64,000 nucleotides of DNA, taken from assembly GCA_050084515.1 (NCBI GenBank), contig CM114273.1, positions 25,916,001 through 25,980,000 on the forward strand, given 5' to 3'. This stretch comes from Blasia pusilla (lineage: Eukaryota > Marchantiophyta > Marchantiopsida > Blasiales). The notes beneath the pieces were generated by a model, which made no database searches, was not told the origin of the DNA, and worked only from the letters and a program-made list of their open reading frames with translations. Below are positions 12,440 to 22,308 of this stretch, piece by piece. The position numbers and the translations under genes are program-made. How positions within the stretch are numbered: position 1 is the stretch's first letter; the number at the start of each line of letters is the position of its first letter.

Positions 12440-13430
12440 CCATTGTGTGGTGTATCCCGGAGGAGGGTATTCGAGTGTTAGATCATTTTGGAGGGATTAG
12501 CACCAGATTAGCTCCTGTTTTGCACGCAGGAGTGCAAGTGCAGCACTACCTATATGTGGAGAGTGATGATGTTACGAGGCGCGTCTCACAACAACATGTG
12601 GCACAGTTACGCCTATGTTTTCCCGACTTATTGTCTGCGTCCGCGGTACAGGGGTACCAGAGTTCCCTACCGAGGGATATTTTGTTGTTGGGGGCGCATG
12701 ACTTAGAGAGGGTAGTGACCATTGATTTTGTCATTGCCGGTTGGCCATGTCAGGGCCAATCAAGTGCTAGACGAGGCAGTGGGTTGGTTGACACTCGGTC
12801 CAGGTTGTTTTGGGAGATGTTGAGGGTCTTACGGCACTTGCAGGAGCACGAGTCTCGTTCTCCAGCCTACATTCAAGAGAATGTGCCAATCTTAGGAGAC
12901 CCCATGTCACGGGTGGTGACGAGTGCTCATCAGGTGCGTGCCTGGATCGGCCCAGCAGTGTTCTTGGATGCGACGAGTGTAGGTTCTAGAGCCTATCGCC
13001 CACATCTATGGTGGACCAACTTGGTGCCCCATGCGGTGTTATGGAGGGCGTATGCGAGAGTGAAGCGCCCCTCCCATTTGTTAGTGGATTCCATTCAAGA
13101 TCCAGGTCATCAATCACAGGCAGTGAGGCACGATGATTGACCACCGTTGACTGTGGTGAATAGGGTAGGCATGTTGCTGGCAGCCTTGCCCACGTTTGTG
13201 AGTTTTCCCGCTTCCTATGCATACAAGGAGGCCGATCCTGGCTTGGTTTGGGATAACCAGGTTCAACTGTTGGTGGAGCCCAACGCCGACGAGAGAGAGC
13301 AAGCGATGGGATTTCCCACCTGAGTGCTGGCAGTATTGTTAGTGTCAGAGGCATCACGAAGCCATGTCTTGGGTCAAGCGATGGACCTAAATTTCTTGAC
13401 ATGGATCCTCAACTTAGGAGTGGCTAAGCA
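12440..13430 (+). pseudogene. C5-cytosine DNA methyltransferase domain, DNMT3/DRM-like, within pol of E1
   Basis: An open stretch of 263 codons (12349-13140) plus its continuation after one stop carries the C5-MTase motifs in linear order. Motif I is VLDHFGGIST (SAM binding). Motif IV is VIAGWPCQGQSS, with the catalytic Cys codon at 12748-12750. SRLFWEMLRVLRHLQ follows. Motif VI is YIQENVPILGD. Motif VIII-like is DATSVGSRAYRPHLWWTNL. A late segment with ERExAMGFP ends in SHVLGQAMDLNFLTWI (IX-X like). The SxLFxEMLRVL block and the S-RxRxxWxNL block resemble the DNMT3/DRM clade more than DNMT1/MET1, but the clade needs a tree. The TGA at 13138-13140 is CGA in E2. Motif I has His where E2 has Leu. 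Possible roles are self-methylation of the element or of its cDNA; activity is unproven. Confidence 0.85.
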
Positions 13431-13689
13431 GCATCGTATGAGATCGCGACACATCACAGCGGTTGCATTGCTGAGCCCCATGCCTACCGAGACGGTGGAG
13501 GCAGTGGCTGGGGGCAAGACCCGAGGAGATCTATACACCAGGGGAGATCAAGAGAGACACCCTTGGGCTTCTTTGGATGTTTTGCAGGTACGCCAGGAGA
13601 TGATAGCCATAGCATCGAGCATGGTTCAGGACATTGCACGTGGAAGAGATGAGAGTTTGCAGTTGGCTGCAGGAGAGTGGAGAGTCCTA

Positions 13690-14300
13690 CCGAAGTCACG
13701 ATGGAGAGTTGGGAGCCAGATATGGGCCCTAAATTGACAAGAGGAGAGCGGCGTCGGATACATCAGTTCCTCAAGAGTTATAAGAGTTGATTTTTTGTTT
13801 AGTATGGAGGATTTTGGTACGTTGAAGGGACCGGGGATCCGCATTGAGTTGTCGAGTGATATGCCGATCTTTTGACAACCCTACAGGTACACTGATATGA
13901 AGAGGGCTCTGATTCAGAGTAGGATCCAGGACTTGGTCGCAGCGGGACTAGTGGAGATGTCGCATGGGGAGTATGCATCTGCCACTATCATGCTCGTATG
14001 AGGGTGAGTGCTTAGCTGCAATGTGGATTGTCACACATTTCAGGTGTTACTTATTCGGCAATTCCTTTACCATCATCATTGATCATCAACCACTAAAGTG
14101 GTTGATGAAGTACGACAAGCTTACAGGGAAGCTCTCGAGATGGGCTCTGTTATTGCAGGAGTATGATTTTCATGTGGTACATAGACCAGGGATGCTCAAC
14201 CATGGTGCAGATGGGTTGAGTTGTAACCCATGCCTGAGTCAGCGAGATGCGATTGGAGCTCGATGGCATGGAGGGAGTGATGAGGAGTCAGTGCCATGAT
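13690..14300 (+). pseudogene. Reverse transcriptase start fused by deletion to RNase H end (E1)
   Basis: The upstream part reads as the N-terminal edge of a Ty3 RT, with several stops. At about 13990 it jumps directly into the RNase H domain (YEGECLAAMWIVTHFRCYLFG, then IIIDHQPLKWLMK and HRPGMLNHGADGLS). Compared with E2, the RT core with its catalytic YxDD-type box is missing. This copy cannot supply RT. Confidence 0.75.
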
Positions 14301-14559
14301 GGCACGCGTTAGCCTATTCAGGCATGTTGGCTATGGAGAGCCAGAGTGTGGAGACTTCGATGGCAAGGTCTAGTGGAGACTCCTTGGATCCCGAGGCCAG
14401 TGAGGAGACGAAAAGTGGCCGAGATATTCATGATGATGGAGTAGTCTTGGAGTACTTTCGTATTGGCAGCGTTGCGAGCACCGTAGGTGCTAGAGAGGAG
14501 GATTGGATCCTACAACGGGCCAGACTGTTTCGTTGGGAGGGGGGACACATGTTTTGAGG

Positions 14560-15870
14560 GTTTGGGAGGATGGTAGAGTACGCGTAGTGCCGCATCCTTT
14601 GTAGAGAGCACGATTAGTGGAGCATGCCCACGAGGAGTTGGGTCACTTTGGGGTGAAGTGGACGTACAGCTTGCTCCAGATTTAGTATTGGTGGCGAGGC
14701 ATGCAGACTGACGTTTAGTAGTTTGTTTCCAGGTGCATGGTGTGTGATCGGGTCCGAGCATCGTTCAATGCTCTGACTCCACAGTTGCATCCACTACCGA
14801 TCATGGGCTTAGGGTATAGATGGAGTTTGGATTTTGCATGGCCTTTGCCTTTGACGGAGCGACACAGTCGTTATGTGTTGGTGATGGTCGAGCACTTCTC
14901 GAAGTGGATCGAGTTGATTGCATTGCCTGATAAAGCGAGTGAGGGAGTAGCTTATGCCTTCCTTGACAGAATGTTTAGTCATTATGGTGCACCGGCTGAG
15001 GTGTTGACAGACCAGGTTACCAATTTTTGCCGTGAGTTCCAGAGCTTGTGTGATCAGGCGCTAATCGATCACCGCACGACTTCGCGAGATCATCTCAAGG
15101 CGGATGGATTAGCGGAGAGAGTTGTGCAGACGGTGAAGAGGGATTTGTGCAAGTATGGCTTGTAGAGAGATCACCTAGGAGATTGGGACCTCCAGGTGTC
15201 GTGGTTGGCGATGGGATACAGATTCAACAGGCATGCATCCTTAGCGTCTTTTTCACCGTACTTGCTACTTTATGGCCGAGAGCCATATTTACGTGCGGCC
15301 ATTCGTCGAGATGCTGATGGGGTGTTGGACCTTGATGACCCAGATGTATGGATGCGAGCATGTTCTCAGAGGGCTGAATTGTTTCAGAGAATGATGCCCA
15401 TGGCGTTGGAGAACTTGGCGATTGCGTAGCATCGTGATACGTTGAGGTATGCGACTATTTGAGGTGGTGGTTATCGACCAACTATCCGGAGGTTTCATCA
15501 GGGAGATTATGTCTACCTGCAACAGACGGCACCGACGACGTTGGATGTGACTGCAGGGCGCACTATCCTGAGAGTGCGTGACATTTCGCCATCCCTTGTT
15601 CTCTTATTGGAGGGACGCAATGGTATGGTATGGAAGGACCATGTGCATAATTGTGCGCCATGTCACCTTCCTAACATTGATGGTACAGTAGATCCAAGCT
15701 CAGTAATAGTTCCTGCAGGCTTACGTTGTATGTTGTGTGGTTATGCTCGTGGTGCGGCCACTATGCTAGTCTATGATGGATGTTCGAGAGGTTGGCATAT
15801 GGCATGTTTGGCGCCACCTCTCACTACGGTTCCTCGAGGACGATGGATGTGTCCTTGATGTACATAGAGG
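14560..15870 (+). pseudogene. Integrase with C-terminal PHD finger (E1)
   Basis: The zinc-binding HHCC region is followed by a DDE core: WSLDFAWPLP (first Asp), EVLTDQVTNF (second Asp) and KADGLAERVVQTVK (Glu). A GxxxxxPYLLLYGREP block and a beta-rich tail follow. Near 15727-15861 comes a PHD-type zinc finger: CMLC, VYDGC, HMAC and CP-stop-C. E2 has Cys at the position that is Tyr here (VCDGC), so the family pattern is C4HC3. Stops at 14602-14604 (TAG), 15163-15165 (TAG) and 15427-15429 (TAG) break the frame. The PHD finger sits where chromoviruses carry a chromodomain and could read histone tails to guide integration; that is inference. Confidence 0.8.
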
Positions 15871-16044
15871 AGATACTAGGTAGGTTTTGATTTCGACTTT
15901 TTCTGTGATATGGATGACAGGAAGGCGACTAACGGTGGTGCCACATGAGCACTCAGCCTTTCTACTCTTAGCATCCTAGAGATGTATGTCGTGGCAGGTA
16001 GGGATACATGGTTATCTGGAGTTAGAGGGACCTAACCATCAGCT

Positions 16045-16193
16045 AGGGGGGCGATTGGAGATATTTTGGTACTTCTTGCCTCTGTGTATGGATGCCATGA
16101 GTTAGCATGGGATCGTGTGTGTTTATGTGTGTGTTCGATGACAGCGATGTATGTTGTATAACGATGTGTATGCGTACGACACTTGTCACGACT
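16045..16193 (+). repeat. Polypurine tract and extra copy of the LTR end segment
   Basis: A purine run (agggggg) at 16045-16051 fits a polypurine tract. It is followed by a segment starting ttggagatattttggtac that reappears after the LTR core at 16700-16816. E2 has the same arrangement (50786-50918 and 50143-50270). Confidence 0.6.
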
Positions 16194-16816
16194 GCTAGGA
16201 TAGATCAGTGGGATCTAGCAAAGCGTCTGCACGAGTAGTGGAGGATAGGCCCAGGAGGGTCAGGATGACTTGTTGAAGCCTCGGGAAACCTGAGAGAGTA
16301 GGTTTCCCCTTCGTTTCACCTCATTTGGAGCCATATAGAGAAAATTACTATTTCGGGTAAGTTTCCATATTGAAGATAGTTTCCTTTCCACTTTGGAAAG
16401 TGGACCCTTGACCCGCTACAGCAAGTTAAGAGCCAAGGAGGTGACCTGCGAGCATAGGTTATCGTTGAGAGGGCTTGGGAGAGGGAAGGGGGTATACCTC
16501 CAAAAGAGAGAGCTTGAGAGCTCATTCTCTTTCTTTGTTGAACCTCTTAGCATAAGGCGGCAGAACTATGGTCCCTTGCCTTGTGAGTGTAACCCAAGCC
16601 TCTCATTAGGAGAGTGGGTTTGGTTTGACATGAGAGAGAGTGCACACCTTTGAGAGTTATGGTGTGAGATGGTGTAGAGAGAGATTGGATCTTACTTTAA
16701 TTGGAGATATTTTGGTACTTCTTGCCTCTATGTATGGATGCCTGAGTTAGCATGGGATTGTGTGTGTGTTCGATGACAGCGATGTATGTGGTGTAGCGAC
16801 ATGTATGCGCACAACA
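16194..16816 (+). repeat. 3' LTR of E1
   Basis: It starts TGTCACGACTGC, contains the core shared with 7501-8017, continues with the 117-bp end segment and ends in ACAACA. TTTG follows, matching the bases before 7501. Confidence 0.75.
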
Positions 16817-16820
16817 TTTG

Positions 16821-17100
16821 GAAGAATTAGTTTTCTTCCTAAGATTTTTTTCATGTCCCGGTTTCTCTTCATTTTTCAAAAACTAATAATCCACAAGCCA
16901 ATTGCCCTTGCACAAGATAAGGAGACCTTGGAAACAAGCATTGCAAAAGTAAAAGAGAAAGGCATATACCTCTGGCAGGGATTGAACCTGAAGTATCCCC
17001 GACCTATTGGGGGCTAGAGGTCTCAAAACCCCTTCTACGACAATTATGCTATTAAACATACCTTTTGTAGAAAGGGTTTACAAGAAGAAGTTACATAAAA
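16821..17100. other. Spacer beside the hAT remnant, with a tRNA-like B-box
   Basis: No gene is seen. On the minus strand near 16960-17030 there is a short stretch with an A-box-like TAGCCCCCAATAGG and a B-box-like GGTTCAATCCC. It could be a decayed tRNA-derived SINE, but the case is weak. Confidence 0.3.
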
Positions 17101-18055
17101 CTACTCTTCACAAGAAGGGTTAGATGTAGTCCTACTTTGATCTGAAATATGATTCTCCAAAGCAAATGACAAGTGCAACTCAGGATTAGCATACAAATAC
17201 CTGAATTCTTTGGAATTTTTCCAAAGATGGATAGCTTCTGTCAATACATCATCGTAACTCTCAGAGGACCCTTCTATATTTACCCTCAAAAGTGCATCAT
17301 GATGTTTGGTGCCTAAATAGTTTTTGACTCTATTCTTAATCATATTCTGGATGCTAAAGGCTCTCTCACACATTGTACCCTGGCTATGTCTGCCAAAATA
17401 CAAAGATTAGTATACTTGAAATTCAAAATGGAACTACAAGAAACCATAGGCCACAAATCTTAGGAGGATTTATCCTTGTATTCTGTAGTTTCTTGAATTT
17501 TAAATGCAAGAAATTCACTATTCAATGTTGCAGCCTCAATCAAAGCTCGTTTACCACGACCATGTAAAGACCTTTCCACACGATAATGCTGGCACAAAAT
17601 GTCCAACTCTTTCACTCCCCAATCCCTCAACCCTACCATTTGAGAAGGTATGTGCAATGGATTCATGATCTTGAAAGCCCCAATGATATCATTATCTTCA
17701 AACCGCTCACTCAAACTCATACACAATGCCTCTGCAAAATTTCTCTGAAAGAAAACTATTGCTTCAAGGTCTTTCCCCAAGATATCTCTTTCCATTTGGA
17801 TGGAATGGAAAAAGTTTCCCCTGATTTCTGAATGTAATTGTTTCATGTATCCGTCTAAAGGTCCATAATCTGAGAGTAAATGAAAACCAATAGATGCAGA
17901 AACCAACTGACATTCATATCAACACTCCCATGAACATAATTCAATCTTATATGAGCTATCTCTGTCAAAACTAAAGACTCTATAATCGTAATGGCGACAA
18001 ACTTGAACTGGAAGACTTTACTCAATCTAGACATTGCATGCAATATATCCGCCAA
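17101..18055 (-). pseudogene. hAT-superfamily transposase remnant, C-terminal half
   Basis: Three minus-strand pieces in order (18055-17855, 17906-17460, 17403-17101) resemble hAT transposases of the ZNF862-like group common in plants. They contain ILHAMSRLSKVFQ, LLSDYGPLDGYMKQLHSEIRG, ERFEDNDIIGAFKIMNP, and the dimerisation end CERAFSIQNMIKNRVKN followed by LGTKHHDALLRVNIEG and AIHLWKNSKEFRYLYANP. The N-terminal catalytic half is absent and the pieces are out of frame with one another. Terminal inverted repeats and an 8-bp target duplication were not identified. Confidence 0.75.
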
Positions 18056-18219
18056 AAATAAAGATAAGAGATCATCTTGAAGGACTTCGACTTCTTCAAC
18101 AAAGAAGCTGCCATGCCATCTTCCTCTCGAACGTCAACACCCTGAAAAAAAAAAAAAAAACAGATTCTAAACTATCACAAAGATATGTCACGGCTTGCCA
18201 CCTGTTGAGCCATATCACT

Positions 18220-19624
18220 TGTCACGACTTTTTAGGATAGATCGGAGAGATCTCCTAGAGCACCTTCACGAGTAGAGGAGGACATGCTCAGTTATTGAGA
18301 GAGCTAGGAAACATGAGAGAGCAGTTTTCCCCTTTGTTTCCCCTTATTTGGAGCCATATAGAAAAACTTACTATTTTGGGTAAGTTTCCATATTTGGTAG
18401 AGTTGACTTTCCACAAGGAGGGGACCTGCGAGCATAGGTTACCGAGGAGAGAGCTTGGGAGAGGGAAGGGGGTATATGTCTCAAGGAGAGAGAGCTTGAG
18501 AGCTCATTCTCTCTTTGTTGAACCTCTTGGCATGAGGTGGCAGAGTTATGGTCTCTTGCCTTATGAGTGTAACCCAAGCCTCTCATTAGGAGAGTGGGTT
18601 TGGTTTGACATAATGAGAGACAAGTGAGAGTGCACACATTGGAGAGCTATGGTGTTGAGAGAGATTGGACGGTCCACCATCCTCCGTCCACCGTCGGTCG
18701 TTGCCGCCGTCTAGCGCTGCTCAGAGTGGCGTTCGGCCGATGTCCACCCTTTGGTTGCCATTGCCGCCATTATGGAGTGGAGGGTCTTCCACAACCACCG
18801 TCGATTCTCTGACTTGCCCTGCCATCACGTACTTTGGTTTGGCGGCCACCGTCATTGCAGTTTCGTCATCAACCAATGATGGCAGGTGACCTTGGGTTAT
18901 GGTGTTTGAGTTTTCATTTCATGTTGCAATGTTGTGATTGGTAGTCGCTCGACGATGATTGAGTATTGTGCCATGACGCCCGTAGTCGCAACACCCCGCC
19001 GATTGTCGCGTCTATCGCTTGTGGCCACACCGCACCATCTCGATCGCGAAGCCGCTCCTTCATTAAGGAGCAGAGCGTGTGAATTGCTGATTGAGGAGGA
19101 TATGCCGCCGAGTGCCGCATCCCATTCCCGAGTGCCATTTGTAGCCATTCCGTGCCGCCAGTGCCGCACGCGACCGTTGGACCTGCACCGCACATCGAGG
19201 AGGTTTGAGCAGCATCAGTACGAGAGGAGTACAACTTTCTATTGGAGGAGTTGTATTCACGACCGAGTTGGGATCGAGATTTTTAGTTGCCGAGGAGCAA
19301 CATCGACATTATTGTCAGGTTATCCATTCTTGTCTCTTACCCTACACGTGTGAGGGATTTTCGGGTATTGGGAAGTTATTTGGGATATTGGGTTTCGTGC
19401 TCATGTTGAGAGCATCAATGATGTATGGGTTTAGGGGACATAGACCTGTGTGGGATGTCCAAAGTCGAGGATGCTTTGTCAATGAGACAATAGATCACTT
19501 GATTTTCCGGACCGCGCCGCTTGTTGCCGCACAGCACACGTCTCAGTGAGAGAGTGTAGATTGAATGCCGCATGTTTAGTTGTAGTAATTGAGGGATTAC
19601 TTGCTAGATTGAGAGTGATCGTGT
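18220..19624 (+). mobile_element. Truncated relative of E1 (E3): LTR core plus leader
   Basis: It starts TGTCACGACTTTTTAGG and matches the E1 LTR core to about 18668. It then matches the E1 leader from about 8610 onward, so the first part of the leader is missing. It stops at 19624, where a CACTA-type terminus begins. No gag or pol is left here. Its other end was not found. Confidence 0.75.
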
Positions 19625-20593
19625 CACTAGAAGAAAACATTGGTTTTTATGACTATAATTGAAATGACTCAAGTTCTTCAAGACTTGAATATATGACTAG
19701 AATGTCCCCTAGTCATACAGTAGTCATATCTTTTCATAAAAGAAGGAAATATTAGTCATATTAGAATATTACTGAGTCCTACAATAAGTTTGGGTGATGG
19801 CTTAGTAATATATAAAATGACTTAGTAATCTTTTAGTGATATATAAGCAAGATGTCTCAACTTCTAGTCATGTAAAATAGCAATATGACTCAATGACATG
19901 GATTTTTCTAGTTTGTTATTAATTTTAACATACTTTTTCATTAGATATAAATATAGATATAAACTCACACTACTTTGTACCACAAATTGAAAAAAAAATT
20001 TGGATGATAGATTTTGTTCCTACTATGGGAGGACAATATGAAGTGGGAGCAAAAATTAATAGGGTCTAACTAAGAGGGCAAGAAACTTGGAGAAACCAAG
20101 GAAGAGAGAGTACATACTAGACCGCGGCAAACAAGGGGGTGTGCGCGAACTAAGGAACTCGATGCAAACATAGAGACAAATGACTCGTGCGCGGGAGGGA
20201 AAAGGATTGAGATAGGGTTTAGTGTGAGTTACATTGCTTTCTTGTGTGCACCAACTCAAAGTGTTTCAGAGATTTGAGAGCTATCGTTTAGATGATGTGA
20301 GTGTGGGTGAGACCACGCTAAAGCAAGTATGGTCCTCCATTGTGCAATTTCTGTACTTTTGCGAAAAGAGAAGATCGCGATCGCGACAACTTCAATGGAG
20401 AGAAGACGAGGGAGACCAATTATACCTATTTCGGGAGAGGGGAGAGGAGCTAATTTGTTGGGACTTCTCGAAATAAGTTCACAAAGGTCAAGGTGAAGGA
20501 GTTGTTTTACTTCTGTGGATGGGTGTAACAACAAGACCGGCAACCTTGTTTGCAAGGTGAATTAGTTCACCTTATACATGAGGTTCAATTTTG

Positions 20594-20597
<4 letters not shown>

Positions 20598-20656
<59 letters not shown>
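20598..20656. repeat. (TC)n microsatellite
   Basis: An uninterrupted run of about 29 CT dinucleotides within the left part of the CACTA element. Confidence 0.95.
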
Positions 20657-20659
<3 letters not shown>

Positions 20660-20701
20660 TCAAAGACCTTTAGGTCAGGTTGAGCAAAGAGATCTGGAAA
20701 G

Positions 20702-21240
20702 TCAAGTCTTAGGTAAGTGTGACTTATCTTGTTTGTTAAGAATGTTGGCATCCAAAGAAGATGAGTGACTTTGGATCTTTTTTGACTCCATACTCACTAG
20801 GGCTTCTCCCTCCTTCCCAGTAGAAGATATTCTCACAGATGATCGTGCCACTCGTGAATTGTCTTCTTTTTGTTTAGCCGATATTGGGGTTCCAATCAAT
20901 GAAGAGGCTAAAGAACCAAATAGTGAACTGACATCTCGATCAGACAGAGCAAGTTGACAAGCCATGTTACGACTTTGGTGCACGGCTTGTCCCTCACATT
21001 CTTTTGCATCATCATCATATGTCTGGCTAGATCTGGCTATGACCGTTCACACAGATGGACAAACTTGTGAATTGGCACTTTCTCCAATAGCCATAATCTC
21101 ATGTTTTTGCTCCTCTACTTCATCCCGAATTTTAGATTGAAGTTTCATCAATCCTAGTTTTCGTTGCTCAATGCGTACCTTTGGAATATGCTGAGAACGC
21201 AACTCCTTGCTATCATTTCCAGATGTCAGCAGCTCCTCAA
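20702..21240 (-). pseudogene. Coding-like frame inside the CACTA left arm, function unknown
   Basis: Reading the minus strand from about 21240 to 20702 gives one frame of about 178 codons broken by a single TGA. It contains charged helical stretches (EELLTSGNDSKELRSQ, IRDEVEEQKHEIM) and a Ser-rich C-terminus. I do not recognise it. Its position in the CACTA arm, opposite to the transposase, would suit the second (TnpA-like) gene of such elements; that is inference. Confidence 0.35.
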
Positions 21241-21882
21241 TGGTTTAAACAAACATTGCGTTCATACTAAAAGACAAATACAACAAAGGTATTCCACATT
21301 GGGATTCTTGTTTTCTTTGCAAGGATGAATCAAAATTTTCATGTTTGCAAGAAAGTTTGTCGATAATTTGGCAGTTGAGTTTGTATCCGAATGGTTTAGG
21401 GTCTGCATTCATGAACTAGAGGAGATGATAGCTGAAATGAGTTGTTATACTCCTAAACTAGTAGAATGCTTATACTACTATAGTTGTTTGCAGATATAGT
21501 AGTGATCGCAAATATGGATTAGTGTGTTGATTTAAAGCTAAAATATGTCACTTCAAAAGTTTAAAGATTTACCAAAACTAGTAGCTGGTTGCTTTAGATA
21601 ATTCTACTTGGTTGCAATTCACAATGTTCTAACAAAACCATGAAAAATAGATCCTGAACCATTGATTGTATGCTATCTGATAGGTTATTGAAGGAGAGAA
21701 GATCTAGAGTGACTGTCGTGAAATGGACAAGTCATTTGGCCATCCAGATTTCCTAAGGAGTGAATGATTATTCGAAGGGATCTGCTTCTTGTGTGAAGGA
21801 TGAACCCACATGGCAAGCCAACACCTAATCTAGGTATTGAACTCCACGAGTACTTACGTGGTAACCAAAGAGTGCATACGCT

Positions 21883-21892
21883 GGTCCAACAC
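21883..21892. repeat. Target-site duplication of MULE-L, left
   Basis: GGTCCAACAC, identical to 44037-44046. A 9-10 bp duplication is the hallmark of Mutator-like elements. Confidence 0.8.
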
Positions 21893-22308
21893 GAGGTGCG
21901 ATAAGAGGAGAGGAAGAGAGGAAGAGAGGAGAGAGGAAACTACCTTTAGCCGAAAGAGATACTTTTTTTTAAGAGAGTTTCCTGCGATTCGAAGAGAGTT
22001 TTCGTTGGGTTGAAGAGAGGAAGGTTTTTGTGTGAATTTTTTTGCACTTTTCTGCTCAGTTCTTAAGCACTCCAACAGTTTTTTTTTCCTCTTCCACATT
22101 TTGGCAACCCCTCTGAGTCCGACGAGTTGCAAATTGCACAAAATTTAGAAAACTGAAAAATCAGTGGAATCATAAGTGTGGAACCAATCACTTTTTCCAT
22201 CCAAGGTCTGGAAAAAATCTATCATTTGCCTTGGGCTGAATAGAGATCAAGCTCAAAGTGAAGGTTATGGAAAAATGAAAGTGCAATCTAAAACCTCATT
22301 TTGCATCC

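Larger units (their letters stand above)
7501..16816 (+). mobile_element. Ty3/gypsy LTR retrotransposon E1 with embedded DNA methyltransferase and PHD finger (decayed)
   Basis: The element starts TGTCACAAC and ends GCGCACAACA (TG...CA). A 4-bp TTTG flanks it on both sides (7497-7500 and 16817-16820), a plausible target duplication. The order gag, protease, methyltransferase, RT, RNase H, integrase is that of a Ty3/gypsy element with a C5-methyltransferase domain inserted between protease and RT and a PHD finger after integrase. Most of the RT core has been deleted near 13990. Several in-frame stops and frameshifts make this copy non-autonomous. The second copy E2 on the opposite strand confirms the domain order. 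Confidence 0.85.
19625..21882 (+). mobile_element. Left part of a CACTA (En/Spm) element
   Basis: The terminus reads CACTAGAAGAAAACATTGG, very close to plant CACTA ends. Within the next 280 bp the motif TAGTCAT/ATGACTA recurs many times in both orientations, like the subterminal transposase-binding repeats of En/Spm. The element is interrupted by MULE-L at 21883-21892 and resumes at 44047. Linking this end with the transposase at 45.7 kb rests on position and type, not on an identified right end. Confidence 0.65.

Noticed and set aside
16053-16699. Defining the E1 3' LTR as starting right after the polypurine tract
   Set aside because: This would give an LTR without TG...CA ends and leave the 16700-16816 segment unexplained; TG...CA ends with TTTG flanks favour 16194-16816. 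The matter is reported as unresolved architecture.
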